This document shows positions 12,019-23,499 of a DNA stretch of 64,000 nt, one piece after another. The notes under the pieces are model-generated. The model saw only the letters and a list, made by a program, of their open reading frames with translations, did no database searches and was not told the origin of the DNA. The DNA comes from Brachionus rotundiformis. Taxonomy: Eukaryota; Rotifera; Eurotatoria; Ploima; Brachionidae. Both the position numbers and the translations under genes were made by a program. How positions within the stretch are numbered: position 1 is the stretch's first letter; each line of letters begins with the position of its first letter. Where the stretch lies: NCBI GenBank assembly GCA_016802295.1, contig JAESIW010000118.1:319727-383726 (forward strand). Reading direction: 5' to 3'.

Positions 12019-12700
12019 CGGGTGTTCAATGATAAATGACCGTTTTTGTTTTCTAGAAAAAAATACGTTCCAGTCAGCCAAAATTGCTGAAATTTTATAC
12101 TTATAAACTAACACCTTTCTTGTTAAAAAAATTGGTGTTATTACCACCTCTATTTATACGGAAACGGGCCCTTATCACCTTGACCGACTTTTGACTAAAA
12201 ATGTCCTCGAAGTTTTGAACATTACTAATTTTTGATATACACCTATTCTGATGCCAAATTTAATGCTGATTAAAATGAGCCATAGATCATTTCTCTATTA
12301 TGTTCCGTTCGGAAAAAATCTTTAAAAAACCGCTAAAAAATGACCACTTGGTAAAATTCTTAAAAATTGCTGTTTTTTGCTTCTTTTTGCTATAACTTTC
12401 AATAGTAACATTGGATCATCTGGTAACCACTGCGTTCCAAAAAATAAAAGTCGCATGGATTTAAATCAGGTGAATTCGATGGCCATTTGTCTTTTTTTAT
12501 AAATTTAAAGAGATTATTCTCACAATATCTCTGGCTAATTTTTGCTGTGTGAGGTGATGCACCATCTTGCTGGAAAAGTTACTTTGTCCCTCCGAACAGT
12601 TTATTCCCTTGTCTCTTGGCAAACGGTAAAATTTATCAACACGAAAAGTCAGTAAAAAGTTGAATATTTCGGTCGGTTCGGAGATACAATTGATTCAAAA
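12019..12700 (-). pseudogene. Tc1/mariner-type DDE transposase relic, 5' part missing
   Basis: On the minus strand, 12,400-12,640 encodes LFQQDGASPHTA followed by WPSNSPDLNPCDFYFLER. These carry the second and third catalytic acidic positions of the DDE domain of IS630/Tc1/mariner transposases. An in-frame stop lies just before LFQQDG, so it is inactive. The remaining 3' part down to 12,019 is non-coding and may end in the element terminus (cgggtgttcaatgataaatg). The 5' part is absent, being replaced at about 12,700 by an unrelated retrotransposon end. Confidence 0.8.
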
Positions 12701-13196
12701 AATTATCAGAGGAGGTGTGGGACCAGACCGCGCTTAGTACCAGAACCAAAGCCAGGGTGTTTAAGGCGACCGTGTTGTCTTCAATTCTCTCTGGAACTGA
12801 GACATGGACTTGCAGCGATGATGATTATACTCAACCGTTTTCACCTCAGAAGATTACGGCAACTAGCGGGTCCCAGGAGAGTGGGCCTGACAAACGCAAA
12901 GCTTTACTAGAGTGCACACTCGGCACCGCTAGAGAACATAGTGCGGAGATACAAGTTACGTAGGGCTGGACACGTAAGAAGGTATGCAGACCACCGATGG
13001 GCAAAGAAAGTGTTTTTCGGTGATTTTGTTGGTGGAAAACAGGGGCGTGGCAGGCCGAGGCTGGAGAGGACTAACTGTTTCGAAAGCGATTTGGAAAGGG
13101 CAGGAATCAAGAAAGGCCAATGGACAACGATGGCAAAAGAAAGGACCCTGTGGCGCGATGCAATCTCGTCCCTAACTTCGACTTCGAAGAAATAGG
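12701..13196 (+). pseudogene. RTE-like retrotransposon ORF2 C-terminus, GC-rich
   Basis: The plus strand encodes TALSTRTKARVFKATVLSSI then SGTETWTC, and after a frame change RRYKLRRAGHVRRY, WAKKVFFGDFVGGKQGRGRP and ERTLWRDAISS. This is the usual end of an RTE/BovB-type endonuclease-reverse-transcriptase protein as widely found in animal genomes. One frameshift near 12,840 and one stop near 12,910 disrupt it. Base composition is about half G+C, unlike the AT-rich surroundings, which suggests a fairly recent arrival or a strongly biased donor family. Confidence 0.82.
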
Positions 13197-13449
13197 ACCC
13201 TTATTAAATGCTTTCTTAATTAAATAAGATATTCAATTTGCTTCTATTTAGCTGTACCATATTTAAATTGTGTTCCAAATCTCTCTTGACTTTTGACTTT
13301 CTCAGGATTCTTAAACCAAACTTATAATCAAACTCTGGATTTCTGTCTATAAGAACAACTTTATAACTGTTGGTGCATAATTAGTCACACAAAATTCAAG
13401 TCCTTATAACTTATGAATGGCAAAAGCCTAATCAAAGAAAATAGACAAT

Positions 13450-13850
13450 CTGTGTCAAAATCCCCACAATAGTCCTCTATTGGTCTTGCTTGGTAACAGT
13501 CGGAGGAGTAAAGTCTCTTGGTACATAATATAGCATTTTATTAATCCAATAAATCGTCTCAGCAGATCTATGAGCATTTGTTAAATCAGGCCAGAAAAAA
13601 AAGTCATAGTCAATGTGATACTTTTCGATGAATGGTAGAAGTCGTTTTTCCAAGCTTTTTTGATATAAATCTTGAATGGACAAGCGAAAAAAAGGCTTTG
13701 ACATTCCGCGCTCAGAAATTGCTATCTACTTACGAATTTTTTTGGAAACTTTTCTTTTCAAAATGAGAATATTTTCTGGACATCTTTCTTTGTCATCTGT
13801 ATAATACCCAGCATTGACCGCTGTTAGAATTTTAAAAATTCTTATGGTAC
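13450..13850 (-). pseudogene. Second Tc1/IS630-type DDE transposase relic
   Basis: The minus strand encodes LLPFIEKYHIDYDFFFWPDL then TNAHRSAETIYWINK and YVPRDFTPP. This matches the DDE-domain block of transposases related to Tc1 (lpFiekyH...fWpDLasaHys...vp.d.nPpn). Flanking sequence is broken by stops. It is a different lineage from the relic at 12.4 kb, judging from the block consensus. Confidence 0.7.
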
Positions 13851-14308
13851 CAAAAATTTAAATTAAGTTTTGTGTAACTAATAATGCAACACCCGTTATT
13901 TATCTTATATAAGCTAGATTCTTTTACTCAATATGAGATGATGTCCTCTAAGACTTCTCTTTGTGAACTTTCTTAAAAGAAATCTTTTATCCAATTTATC
14001 AGGCCTTCACCAAAGCCAAAAAATTTAATTATACAGTAGCCTTTTATGAGAGAAATCTGTGTAATTAAAACCATTCGCTTCACAAATAAGATCAAAGATC
14101 AACATAGTTTTCAATAAATAGGTCAGACATTACTTTTTTTTACTTTAAATCTTGTCATATCTAAAAAATTTTTATAAATAAAAAAATTTGATCTAAATGA
14201 TTATTTATTTATATTTTGGTTTAGTTTGGGTATTAAAAATTCTTCTGAATCTAATATAAAATAAATTCAAAATTAATGAGTTATTATTGCCATCAAAAAA
14301 CATACAGC
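13851..14308. other. Intergenic, 3' of IDH3B
   Basis: AT-rich, no gene recognised. Confidence 0.5.
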
Positions 14309-16861
14309 TTATTCTAGATTGTTAAGAATAGCTTTAAAAAAATCGTTTTGATTACAGTAGCCTCCGATATCTTTTGTTCTATACTTTCCGCTTTTAATTA
14401 CTTTGTACACAGCGTTCTCGATTCGCTGAGCAGGTAATACAAGATTCAAATGCTTCAACAAATTAGCAGATGTCAGTATCATAGCAGTAGGATTAGCGAT
14501 GTTTCTTCCAGCAGCGGTGGCAAATGCGTGCCTTGCTCCCTTGTCAAAAAATTAACAAATAATTAGACTAAAAATTATCCTCACAGATTCAAACACAGCT
14601 ATGTCATTGCTGTACGATTCTCCTGGTACAATACCCGGTCCACCAACCAAACCAACTGCCAAATTACCGACAATGTTTCCATATAAATTAGGCAATACCA
14701 TCACATCAAATTGTTGTGGCTTTGAGACCAGCTAATCAAAAAATAAATTGTGAAATAGATATAATTTTTTAGAATAAACATTTTGTTACTGTATTTAAAT
14801 TTTTAATTATTATTTTTTAAACAGTTCTATTTAAATAATTTAATTGATTAGAGCCTCATAAGGTTTTTAAATAATATTTTTATCATACAACAAATTATAC
14901 CAACATAATAGTAATTTTTTTAAAGATAATCAACCAGACAAAGTGCCTAAAAATTCTTAGTAGGTGTTATCTGTGATCTTGAGCTTTATCATTCACATCT
15001 CTTAAACAGTTAATATTAATAGGCGTTGTGAATTTTTGTATAAAAACAAAAGATTATAAAGTGAAATAACTTTTTTTTTAATTGCCTAAAAATTGTTCTA
15101 AAAAATGGATCAGCTGATAAAAAGTAGTTGTCACCCAAAATATGTATCTACAATAACAACGCAATTTAATTTTGATATTTGCTAATACATGTGGTAAGTT
15201 GCAGAGTTATTATTTTCAGCTGATAAATTTTGCAGAAGGATTTTTAGGCAATTAGAAAAAAAGTCTACTAATTAAATACCAAAATATTTCCATAAAGTTT
15301 ATATTTTCATTTAATCTATAACGAACAGTGATCTTAGATTAAATTCAAAATAATTTAATTCTAATTGTTAAATTCAAATTCTAAAATACCGAATTAATAT
15401 TTATAATTTTTTATTTGTTGAAATTAAAGACTAAATTTTTATATTTTTTTTGTAAATTTTACCAAAGATTAATTAAGCAATGGCTTAACTAAAAATTAGC
15501 CCAAAAAAATGCCCATGCCTTTTGGTCATCAGCCTTCTTGTCATTTATTTTAGAAGTTACCTACTTAGTCTTGGTTATCAACACCAACTATCCATTATAT
15601 TTCTCTTTTAACTATTCCCCCATGCTCTATGCATCAGTTGTAAGGGTCTAAATATGTAACCAATTCTTACAAACTTCAAATTGGTCATCTTTATTTAATA
15701 AAACATTAATACCCTTTTATATCTTAAAAAGTTAAACTGGAGAGCAGAAATAAAACTCTTTCGATAATGAAATAAAATTTATCATTTTGTAACAATCAAT
15801 GTATTTGGATTAATTTTAATTTTAAAATTAGAAATTACCTGCATACAACAGTTGTCTATGATCATGGTCTCAAATATAATGTTCGGATACATTTTAGCTA
15901 TTTCTTTGCATGATTCGATAAAAAGTCCATCTCCCAGTTTCCTTATATTTGAAAAATAAGAAAATAAAGTTAAATGGTAAACAAATATTTTCCAGAATCT
16001 TACATTATATTTGCCTTGTGAACTGCAGTTACCTTTTTTCGATTATTGCTGACCGCATAATCGAAAGCGAATTTGGCAATGCGAAGTGCATTTTGTCTGG
16101 TTGTTATCTTCAGCGATTCTACGACTCCCGGAACAGACTCGTGTTCCAAAGCGCTATATTCTCCTTCTTTTTGTTCTCTAATAACTATAAAGTCGATGTT
16201 GTTATATCTCAATTTTAGACCTGGTAAACTCTTAATTCGAATAACGTGAGCAAATAAATCTAGCTGAAGACGGATCTTCTGGTTCATGGACTCAAGCTGA
16301 CCACTCTCGCCAACTGCGGGAGTGGTTAAGACACCCATGAGACCGACTTTGTTTCGCTTAAAGCTCTGCTCCAGGTCGTCAACTGATTGACTTCGACCTG
16401 GAAGTAATTCCCTTTTGCCAATATTTAATAATTTTAAAATCTAAAACTTAATTATTTATTTACGAGGCTAGTATTTCTTCAAATTCAATTGGTACTCCGA
16501 GTTGTTTGTATATCTCTCTAACACATGACATTAGCTCAGGTCCAACACCTTTTTAAAAATGCCTAAATTTATAGGATAAATAAACTAAATTTTAATCAAA
16601 AACCATCGCCAGGCACAAGTGTAACTTTAATTTTGTTTCCTTGTTCGGGCAGCGGGTTGGTTAGAGATTGTTTTACGGCAGTGACCGATGGAGGCACAAA
16701 CAGGCTTGTCGAATTTTTCTTAATGAAAATTTTAATTTTAGGATTACATTTGGATTATTAATTGTTATGGTTTAATTTACTGAGAAACTTTGATTAAAAC
16801 AGGAAGTAATTGAATTCGGTTTAAGCAGCTGCTTGGCAAATGCAAGTGCTTTTGTGGTCAT
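14309..16861 (-). CDS. IDH3B: Isocitrate dehydrogenase [NAD] subunit beta, mitochondrial (seven exons)
   Basis: This is a regulatory/structural subunit of the TCA-cycle NAD-dependent isocitrate dehydrogenase in the mitochondrial matrix. Predicted exons in transcription order are 16861-16781, 16718-16604, 16548-16464, 16411-16004, 15941-15839, 14731-14585 and 14539-14309, giving 389 residues with consistent phases. The N-terminus (about 40 residues, basic, no acids early on) fits a mitochondrial presequence. Then come KVTLVPGDGVGPE, LDLFAHVIRIKSLPG, NNIDFIVIREQKEGEY, KKVTAVHKANIMKLGDGLF, IIDNCCMQLVSKPQQFDVMV, PNLYGNIVGN and GGPGIVPGESYSNDIAVFES. The pair IDNCCMQ plus VPGESYS and ARHAFATAAGRNIANPTA is closer to the beta than the gamma subunit. 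The fifth intron-exon gap (15838-14732) is 1.1 kb and carries a MITE. Confidence 0.95.
15070..15263. mobile_element. 194 bp MITE with 24 bp inverted termini inside IDH3B intron
   Basis: The left end at 15070-15093 (c, nine t, aattgcctaaaaat) is matched in reverse complement by 15240-15263 with a single mismatch. The interior has two copies of cagctgataa in the same orientation. No obvious target-site duplication flanks it and there is no coding capacity. Superfamily unknown. Confidence 0.6.
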
Positions 16862-17609
16862 TTTAAGAATTCTATTCGATTTATCTAAATATATTCGAAA
16901 TTAATAAACAAAATAATGCAATAATAACGCTTGGGATTTTTTATCAATGAGAGTACAAGATTTAGGAATTTTTTTTAAATTAGTAATAAAAAACTTTACC
17001 TTTTCTTAATTTAAAATTATTACTATTAGTATTTCAAATTTAATAATTAATTTTTCAATTTAAAGTTAGTAAAGATATATCGACTTTAAAGATAAATGAA
17101 CTCGATTAAATTTCATTCAATATTTATAATAATTAATTTCAATTTAATTTCCACAGTTTTCAAAAAAATTCAAAAAATTTAATTCAAATATTTCAATATT
17201 TTACTTTTTAAGATAATTTTTTTAAAAAAAATTTTAACTTGTTAAAATTATCTTTTAATAATTAGAGACTGTCTGTGGTTTATCAAGTACATTCACTAGC
17301 AAGACATCAAAGATGATGCTTCTTTTGAAATTCGTCCACCTGGATGACAATTATTATAACAATTTTCATTAAAATTTTCAATAATTTTAGTACTAGATAA
17401 TGGTAGAGAGTTATCGTTTAAAATACTATATATTATTTTTATTAACGAAATTTTGATAATTTGTAAAATTTACTTGTAAAATTTTTTAAAATAGACCAAA
17501 CAAGTTAATTTTAATTTTCAAATAATTTTTCTATTTATATCGACATCATTTATATTTAATTCATTTATTATTCAATGTTTAAGCCTGGTTAGGTTAAAAA
17601 AATCGCAGC
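16862..17609. other. Intergenic, 5' of IDH3B
   Basis: AT-rich. A stretch at 17,155-17,225 resembles 42,850-42,915 (caaaaaattcaaaaaatttaattcaaata type), perhaps a retrotransposon tail, but the similarity is low-complexity. Otherwise nothing is recognised. Confidence 0.35.
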
Positions 17610-18020
17610 GCTTTTCATAGGCTAGATTTTTTAAATTGCTGATAACTTAAGATAATTCGCTATGTGGTAACAAGTGCACAACTTTTTCCAGCTCAGTAGG
17701 TCATGAGTGGTGTAGGATGGCTTCAATAAGCCAAGTATGTTTTTTGCTTTTGATATCGAGTAGTTGACTTTGCTCCTCGGTTTGAGGTCGTTTGAGAACA
17801 AAATTCCTAAATCTCTTGCGCATTCTGTCTTGACAATTTGCAGCTTATTATATTATATTATTATTATTATATTATGTATTTAGAAGCATAAGCCATTTAA
17901 TTGTTCAGTGGGTAAATTTTTTAATGTAGTTCTACAGGCCTACATTGTTTTGGGCTATCGAGCTTGCTTTGATTTTTGCCAATATGTGGTGTCATCCGCG
18001 CACATTAAATGATTATTTAA
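17610..18020 (-). mobile_element. Decayed LINE reverse transcriptase fragment
   Basis: The minus strand shows a CADDTTYWQ-like block (a degraded F/YADD catalytic box) near 17,990. It then shows ECARDLGILFSNDLKPRSK and ISKAKNILGLLKPSY near 17,740-17,820, separated by stops. The order matches palm and thumb of a Jockey/CR1-like ORF2. An ATT microsatellite lies in the middle (about 17,850). Confidence 0.7.
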
Positions 18021-18312
18021 TTTTATGTTTTGAAAAATTTTTTTGCTTGAAATAAGAATTTTAAAATTTCATCTTTATTTTATGTGTTAAGATAAACTTC
18101 AAATAAAAAAGATCATCAAAAAAATCAGAAAAGAATTGATAATTGCTGACTTAATTAACAAAAATTCAATTTATACTGAAAAATAAACTTTTAGAAAGAA
18201 GTTAATTTGTTCCAAAATTATTTTGGTTAATCAAGCGAATCGTTTTGTTTCTGTTTTTGATGATTAGTTGAATCATTTATTATATTTATCACTTTTGAAT
18301 AATTTTGATACG
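18021..18312. other. Short intergenic, probable promoter side of the 18.3 kb gene
   Basis: AT-rich; no recognisable element. Confidence 0.4.
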
Positions 18313-19292
18313 ATGGCTGATGAAGATTATATTTTTGAAAAAAACGTAATTTTTTTTTTACTAAAAATAAAATTAGTCCTAGCTTAAAATATTTCTTTAT
18401 TCAAAGAAATACAAAGAAAACAGCAATATAAGTGAAAGATTGTCAGAATTTAGAGAAGGTATGTTTTAATTTTAAAAGATAATATTGGTATTTTTAAAAA
18501 TAAAAGTTAGCCAAAAATTCCTTATAGTTAGATTCGGATTTCTAATATCGAATTTTGGATTATTTTTTGGTTCCAAAAATAACCGATTTATCATTATTTT
18601 TAAATAATATCGAAAGTTTTATTAAGAGTTTTATTTTAAGATTTGGAGAAAATCTATGATAAAATTGAAAATCTTGAAACGATTACAAATGAAAGTAAAT
18701 GTTTAAAAAACTTTTTTTTTTTAAATCAATTTGAAATTAAATTTTTCGAAACAACTCATAATCTTTAATCTGTAAACTAATGAATTATATTAAGTTTTGG
18801 CGAAGCACAATGAAAATAAAATTTTCATTAACTATGTAGATGGTCGTCTTAAAAATGTCGAGCAAAGTAATTGAAATGTTTAAATAGATATTTAATAAAC
18901 AAAAAAAATTTTAAAATAAATAATTAATATTTAGAATTGAGGCAAGAAAGTGCAAACACAGGTACTATTAAAATAAAAATTGTTATTTTTAATAATTTTT
19001 TCATTTAATTAACTATCTTAGACCCATCAGCATCAACCAAAGCAGTCAATGTATTTAATTGTAAATAAAACATTTTTTCGTTGCACTTCTGTTTAATTTT
19101 TCTAAATTTAAGGCTCGCCTCCAATTGACTATTTGGAGCAAATGAGAGGTTAAATTTATTTGGTGTTTTTATTTGTTCTTTTTAATTAAGAATTGTTTTT
19201 AAGAAATAACAATGACACTTCATGAAATATCCCTAACGAATAAAGAATCTAAAAAAACTTGTAAACCAAATAAAAAATTCATCTTTTTCTAA
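18313..19292 (+). CDS. Unrecognised 133-residue coiled-coil protein built from eight tiny exons
   Basis: No long open frame exists here, yet eight short open segments join perfectly: 18313-18345, 18407-18458, 18641-18694, 18795-18866, 18935-18961, 19022-19060, 19113-19148 and 19204-19292. Every junction has GT and AG, the frame never breaks, and all introns after the first are phase 1. The spliced length (402 nt including stop) is a multiple of three. The product starts MADEDYIFEKN and is rich in Glu, Lys and Asn. Residues about 12-75 look amphipathic and coiled-coil (SERLSEFRE, LEKIYDKIENLETI, VDGRLKNVEQKLRQES), followed by a short SPPIDYLEQMREI motif and a Lys-rich tail. I do not recognise the family; a small subunit of a cytoskeletal or trafficking complex is conceivable but unproven. 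Phase regularity across seven introns makes chance unlikely. Confidence 0.7.
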
Positions 19293-19679
19293 TAATCTAA
19301 CTAAATTAATTAATTGATTTTTTTTTAAATACTTATCATTTTCATTAAACTTTTAACAGAATAAATTCTAATTAATAAAGAAATTAAAAATTTTAATTTG
19401 GTCAAAAAATTAAATTATTAATCAAAATCAAAATATTATGCAATTTTATGCATAATTGCTTTTTAATTTTTCTACCCAAAAATCAAACGTTTGAATAATA
19501 ATCTAATATATAAACATTATTTTATTAATATCAAAAAAATAAATTAAAAAATAATTTAGTGCCTTTTTTTAAAAATTTTCTCTTTGAATTTTTGAAATAT
19601 ATTGCCAAGGTTTATTTGATTTTTTCAAAATCTTTTCTTCCTATTTTTTAATTTGGTTACCATAAACCCTTACAAAGAA
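19293..19679. other. Intergenic
   Basis: Very AT-rich; nothing recognised. Confidence 0.5.
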
Positions 19680-20640
19680 ATGCACTTATCAAAGCTTGAA
19701 ATTCAGGTAACATCTCAGTTTACATAATCAATACAGCTAAACATACAGCCATTTCTCTATTGCAAGGTCTTGAAATATTTTTGACCCAAGCGCTGCAGTA
19801 TTGCCGCAAGTTGGACATGGCTTTCATTTAGCTTTTGGTTTTTTCCATTAAGGGTTTGAAGGTAAACATGAGCAGTGTTTCTGGTCTACTAAGAAGTGCT
19901 CTAAATTTAGCCTTTACTACATCATTTGACTGCTCATTTGTTAAACCATCTATTTATTTAAACGTTATTTCGTCAAAGAAGGATCCTAGTTCATTTATCT
20001 CTTTCACCAAAAATTTATTTTAACTCCAAGCCATATCGCAACATCCGTGTCCAAAGTAAAAACAGCTTCGGCTTTGTACATTAAAAAATCACTCACAGGC
20101 TATATTAAGCGATTATTCTAGAAATGTTGTGCAATACATTACTTCGAGTCCTCATTCGATTTCGACTTTTCAATAGAAAAATTATTACAGTCTATCCTCG
20201 ATTTTGTGCCACGTCTGCGGCAAAACGTGTCTATACATTCAAGTGCTTATGTTAGCTTAAACATTTTATTAACAATAGGCTTAGGTTCTTTTTATTAATA
20301 AATATTTTCAAACGCCAACGACTGTCTAAAGTTATAACAAAGAATGTTAAAGAGCTTTCACTTAAGTTATGTAGAGATCAACAAAAAATGATTTTGGTCG
20401 ATTTTGGTGTTAAGCTTTTACATTATTCGAAAAATTAAGGCACGTTAAGTTTTTATAATTCAATTTTTACAAATAAGATTTCATTTAGAGAGGCCGCTAA
20501 GAAAACTAATAAACGAGATAAGAATTTTAAAGAAATCGAGATTTCTTATCAGTGTAATGGTAATGGTACCTGAGAAAAATTTAAATGTTTTAGATAAGGT
20601 GTCAAATGTAATTCACATTTTCCCTTACTATTAATTAATC
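19680..20640. pseudogene. Coding-like relic of unknown origin
   Basis: From 20,020 down to 19,690 the minus strand reads like protein: EINELGSFFDEITFK, then after a stop DGLTNEQSNDVVKAKFRALL, SRPETLLMFTFKPLMEK, and after another stop MKAMSNLRQYCSAWVKNISR. On the plus strand near 20,320-20,430 another protein-like stretch, SKVITKNVKELSLKLCRDQQ, occurs. Base composition is less AT-rich than in the neighbourhood. I do not recognise a family; decayed transposase genes are the likeliest explanation because relics surround the site. Confidence 0.35.
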
Positions 20641-21379
20641 TTAATTAAAGATGGTAAAATTTATTGTGATTTTTATTTGATAAAAAAAAAAAACTAATTT
20701 AATCTATTTTTTAATACCAAATGAAAAACCAATTATGCATAAAATTAACATGCATAATACGGTTATTTGGACTAAGTTGCCTCTAAACCAATTGAAGTCT
20801 AAATCTAAATATTTAATTTTCTTTATTAATTAGAAATAAATTTGTTAAAAATGAAACGAAAACAATAAATATTACAAAAGCTAATTAAAATAATAAAAAA
20901 TTAAACCTCTTATTTGTTCCGTATAGTTAATAGCAGGCGAGCCATAAATTTAAGAAAATTAAACAGATGTTCTGTAAAAAATTGTAAATTTTTACAATTA
21001 AATATATTGACTGATTTGGTTGATGTTGATGACTCTAAGATATTTAATTAAATAACAAAATTATTTAAAAAATAATTTTTGTTTATATTTGTACCTGTTT
21101 TTGCACTTTCTTGTTTCATTTCGACTAATTTATTATTTTAAAATCTTGAATATCTATTTAAATATTTAAATTACTTTGTTCGACAATCTTAAGACTACCA
21201 TCTAAATAATTAAATTTTTATTTTCATCGTGCTTTACCAAAACTTAAAAAAAATACATTAGATTACTGCTTAAAATCATGTTTAGAGAATTCTGTGGACA
21301 ACGACTTCTAATGTGGGATCATCTTCTTCTTCATTCTCTTCTTCATCTCTTGACAGCGAAGAAGAAGAGTCCGGTATTA
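20641..21379. other. Intergenic
   Basis: AT-rich; a short serine-coding patch near 21,310-21,375 (tcatcttcttcttcattc type simple repeat) precedes the MULE relic. Nothing else is recognised. Confidence 0.4.
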
Positions 21380-22105
21380 TAAAAAATCAAAGACAATAGT
21401 CTTCAAGCACTATCTGAATCACGAGAGTTGTTTGCGGATGGGACATTTAGAACAGCTCCACTTTTATTCAACAAATCATTGAATATTCATGCTAAAACGT
21501 TCTGTTTTTAAAACATCAAATATAAAAGCGTGCTTTTTCCATCTCACTCAAAATATATGGAAACATCTACAGTTATTTTGTCTTTCTGGCTTATATAAAG
21601 CTCCAGTGTCAAATGAAGAATCAACTCAGCAGTTCAATAACAACTGCAAAAAACGTATAAAATATTTGTTTGCCATATCTTTTGTACCAATGAACGACCT
21701 AGTCAATGTTTTTGGATTAATAGAAAAAAAGAACCTCCCATATTAGACCCACTTTATGACTATTATGAGACCAACTACATCGGAGAAGTTGTTCCACAAA
21801 AAGGAGCAGGTCAACGACGAAGAAAAAAGGAACGTAAAGAACCTTTATTTGCAATCGATGTCTGGAATATATACGACAATATACTTTCTGATTCATCGAG
21901 AACTATTAATTTCTTAGAAGCTTGGCATCGCGTCTTCAACAAGAAAGTGGCGATTTCTCATCCTCATACACCAATTTTTATCCAGCATTTAATTGAAGTA
22001 CAAGATAAAGTAGAGCGTGATCTTAATCACATTGTTAATGGCGTTCCAAACACTCAACGAAAGAATCAACGTATTCGTGATCAAAGAATCATTTTTATAT
22101 TATGA
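21380..22105 (+). pseudogene. MULE-type transposase relic
   Basis: The plus strand encodes ALSESRELFADGTFRTAPLL, which contains the first catalytic Asp region of Mutator-like transposases (FxDGTF). A deletion and a frame change follow, then NIKACFFHLTQNIWKHLQ (the conserved C...H segment) and KKRIKYLFAISFVPMNDLVN. In another frame it continues with PLYDYYETNYIG, RRKKERKEPLFAIDVWNIYD and FLEAWHRVFNKKVAISHPHT. Order and motifs fit a MULE gene common in invertebrate genomes. The middle catalytic segment is missing and frames are broken, so it is inactive. Confidence 0.75.
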
Positions 22106-22559
22106 CTACTAATTTTATATTCACCAATAAAATTGTTATTATATTAAATAATTTTTAATTAATTATTATTTGTTGAATTAATAAATTAGAAAAACGTCCC
22201 GAATTCAATTTTTTCTAATGTTGTTAGCAACCGGTCATATTCTGAATTTGAGATTTGACTACAATTTTCATCATCCATGTTACAAAATTTCTTTTTTTCA
22301 ATATGATGTTTTAATTTTCAATGACTATGTGTTGAATAAATTTTTTTAGATTTATGTTTGAAAAAAACAATTAACGTTTTCATAACTAATTGCATATTTT
22401 GGCGATAGTCTAATTGGTGAACTTAGTTCACTTAATAAATTTTATATCAAAAAAAAAACAAAAAGTGAACTTGTGTAATATTGATTAAACATTAATTTAA
22501 TTAGATAATATTAGATATGTCAATCAATAAATATTAATCTTTTTTTTAATGTATTTTTG
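22106..22559. other. Intergenic with one exon-like open segment
   Basis: On the minus strand an ATG at 22,278 opens MDDENCSQISNSEYDRLLTT and continues to about 22,193, next to a possible GT donor. It could be a first exon or a transposon remnant; no partner exon was found. The rest is AT-rich. Confidence 0.25.
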
Positions 22560-23100
22560 AGTTATGAATTATTTAGCCCCATTCATTTGGACCATATTTA
22601 ATTATTCCTTTTTCTTGGCATATTGTACACAAAATTTTGCTATGTTCGGACGTAGAACGTAGAACTTTGTGGACAGCTTCATCAGATGCATGCATTAAAA
22701 CTTAGATTTTGGGGCTTAAGTGCATTTTTAAAACCTTAGAATCAGAAAAGGTTTAGATGCATGCATTACTGTCCAACAAAGGGTATACGGTACAACTTCA
22801 TCAGTCCATGTACCATCTTTTGACTCATCATCATCGTCGAAAACATCTATTCTATTATCATCTTCATCGAATTTAATTAATGCTTTAGAACTGTCTGCTG
22901 GGTAATATTTAGCAATCTCTTCCAATATCTTTTCGTACGCATCGACACGGCTGTGTGCCACGATTTGCCTCCATCAATGAAAGATTTTAAATGAACGCGT
23001 AAGCAGCCATTTATTTGTTTGAATGCTTCCTTAGCCTGTTTCTATAATCCCTCTTTTTTATTTGTATGTGCTCCTGTTGTCGGATCTATAAAATTATACT
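22560..23100 (-). pseudogene. ISXO2-like (IS1595-type) DDE transposase relic
   Basis: From 23,090 the minus strand reads DPTTGAHTNKKEGL, a stop, then KQAKEAFKQINGCLRVHLKS and FIDGGKSWH. The DPxTGAHTxxxE block with its Glu is characteristic of ISXO2-like transposases found in animal genomes. Further on, an open frame (KILEEIAKYYPADSSKALI, FDDDDESKDGTWTDE) and LRSTSEHSKILCTICQEKG follow in other frames. The word atgcatgcatta occurs twice (about 22,686 and 22,752), suggesting a local duplication. Inactive. Confidence 0.5.
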
Positions 23101-23499
23101 TAAGGTTGACATCAATTTTATTTTATTATTCCTTTAGAATTTATTAAATGGGTTGTTAATTTTTAATCACTTAAACTTGCTACAAAATATGGATAAAAAT
23201 TAAAAGATTAAATTGTTGGAATTATTATTCCATAAATAGGAAATTAATACAAAAAAATTTCATTTTTAAAATTTTATTTAAGGACTGACACATTCACTTT
23301 ATTTGCCTAAGAAATGACAAAAATTATTTGTCCAACTTTCATTAGATCCCGTCTCAAGATTGAGTAATGAAAGACTGAATGATCCAAGCTCATTCAAGTC
23401 TCCTCCTGTTATACTTATTATTCTTAATCTCAATTTTTTCTCCATATAAACATATCAAATAATAACTATAGACTTATTCTATTATAAAAAATATCATAT
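23101..23499. other. Intergenic
   Basis: AT-rich; nothing recognised. Confidence 0.45.

Noticed and set aside
12105..12157. Small inverted repeat aacacc...ggtgtt
   Set aside because: Only six to seven bases per arm in the non-coding part of the mariner relic; expected by chance.
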